Source: Acidiferrobacter sp. (GTDB lineage: Bacteria > Pseudomonadota > Gammaproteobacteria > Arenicellales > UBA868). Taken from it: a DNA stretch of 6,648 bases. The first letter of the stretch is position 1; each line of letters opens with the position of its first letter. The notes below the pieces were generated by a model. It made no database searches. It saw only the letters and a program-made list of their open reading frames with translations, and had not been told where the DNA came from. Location of the stretch: the NCBI GenBank assembly GCA_002694065.1, contig NZKZ01000121.1:4625-11272 (forward strand), written 5' to 3'. The translations under genes were made by a program, and so were the position numbers. Shown piece by piece: positions 5,996-6,648 of this stretch.

Positions 5996-6648
5996 ATGCA
6001 ACACCCATTGAGAATTGGGACACGCGGCTGGCGCCACGAAGCATGGCAGGGGACTTTTTATGATGCCGACCTGCCTCAAGAGTGGCAGTTGTCTTGGTAC
6101 GCAAACCATCTGCGCAGTGTTTGGGTGCCGGCTGACAGGCTGCATGCAATCAGCCTGAATGAGATCGCTGTCTGGATCGAGGATACGGATCCTGATTTTC
6201 GCTTTATTGTTGAAATAGAGGGCGCCTCAGTTTATTCCGGGACTGATGCGGGACAGCTAGCCAAGGTCCAGGCGTTGGCGCAGGCTTTTGGGGACCAACT
6301 TGATGCGTTCGTGGTTGAAGTGAAGGCGGATTCGATCGCTGAAAAGGGTTTTCTTGAGCAGATCCGGTCGCAAATCTCTGGAGTCCCTGTGTGTCTGAAG
6401 GGGTGTCCGGCAGAGGCTTTGCCGGCCGGTTTTGGCGGATGTTTTGATTCCTGTGAAGACGTCGCCTCTGTAGATAGCCCTTACACTATCGTCTGCCAAG
6501 CAGACGGGGACCTCATCGGAGTGCGCACTGTTATAGAAACCATGCAGCAATTGAATACGGATAGCGGTGCACTGATTTTTACTCACCCTGAACGCGCTTT
6601 TGATCATGCTGTGAAAGCGCGCACGGTGGCGGATCTGCTGGACGCCTG
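5996..6648 (+). CDS. DUF72-like (YecE family) TIM-barrel protein, 3' end outside window
   Basis: A plus-strand reading frame of 217 complete codons stays open to the window edge. Its start LRIGTRGWRHEAWQGTFYDADLP (residues 5-27) matches the opening of DUF72 proteins (IGTSGW...W.G.FYP..LP), followed by W-LSWYANHL at about 31-40 and DPDFRFIVEIEG, the equivalent of the usual PGFRF strand. DUF72 proteins are predicted TIM barrels with no established reaction. The motif that normally follows the YA/YY segment (VE-N--FY) is replaced here by VWVPADRL, so this is a divergent member and may not share the usual active site. The TVADLL near the edge looks like the final helix, so the stop is probably just outside. 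The ATG at 5996 is the first start after an in-frame TAA at 5957-5959; AGGG lies only one base before it, too close for a normal ribosome binding site. Divergent from kdsD; no functional link is shown. Confidence 0.8.
   Translation, partial: MQHPLRIGTRGWRHEAWQGTFYDADLPQEWQLSWYANHLRSVWVPADRLHAISLNEIAVWIEDTDPDFRFIVEIEGASVYSGTDAGQLAKVQALAQAFGDQLDAFVVEVKADSIAEKGFLEQIRSQISGVPVCLKGCPAEALPAGFGGCFDSCEDVASVDSPYTIVCQADGDLIGVRTVIETMQQLNTDSGALIFTHPERAFDHAVKARTVADLLDA

Noticed and set aside
5895..6149. Upstream extension of kdsD to a 408-residue protein
   Set aside because: The extra 85 residues have no family similarity, overlap the start of the divergent DUF72-like gene, and the ATG at 5894 already gives the normal KdsD length.
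6257..6607. A 116-residue minus-strand reading frame
   Set aside because: It is antisense to the DUF72-like gene, has no recognisable motif and no family resemblance.

Overview
The window carries the conserved gammaproteobacterial lipopolysaccharide-transport and nitrogen-PTS cluster. On the minus strand, in transcription order (right to left), it reads kdsD, lptC, lptA, lptB, rpoN, ptsN, rapZ, with rapZ cut by the left edge. A divergent plus-strand gene for a DUF72-like protein starts 101 bases from kdsD and runs off the right edge. Gene order and protein families point to a gammaproteobacterium of moderately high GC content. The sequence does not let me name a genus.

Layout: 1-572 rapZ (partial); 573-661 spacer with a small hairpin; 662-1144 ptsN; 1147-2601 rpoN, which appears to start at TTG; 2622-3347 lptB; 3387-4439 lptA; 4476-4916 lptC; 4923-5894 kdsD; 5895-5995 divergent intergenic region; 5996-6648 DUF72-like gene. 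The minus-strand genes are packed with gaps of 2 to 89 bases and no visible terminator, so they probably form one transcription unit or overlapping units.

Functionally, KdsD makes arabinose 5-phosphate for Kdo synthesis. LptC, LptA and LptB are parts of the Lpt bridge that moves LPS from the inner membrane to the outer membrane. RpoN is sigma-54. PtsN is the EIIA component of the nitrogen PTS. RapZ is the adaptor that controls glucosamine-6-phosphate synthase through small RNAs in enterobacteria.

The housekeeping genes are ordinary, but the Lpt bridge is not. LptA is about twice the usual length because two SH3-like repeats are joined to the end of an otherwise complete LptA core. LptC stops about 45-50 residues early and lacks the region that docks LptA in E. 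coli. kdsC (between kdsD and lptC in E. coli) and hpf (between rpoN and ptsN) are both missing from their usual places. I see no rRNA, tRNA, CRISPR array, insertion sequence or other mobile element.
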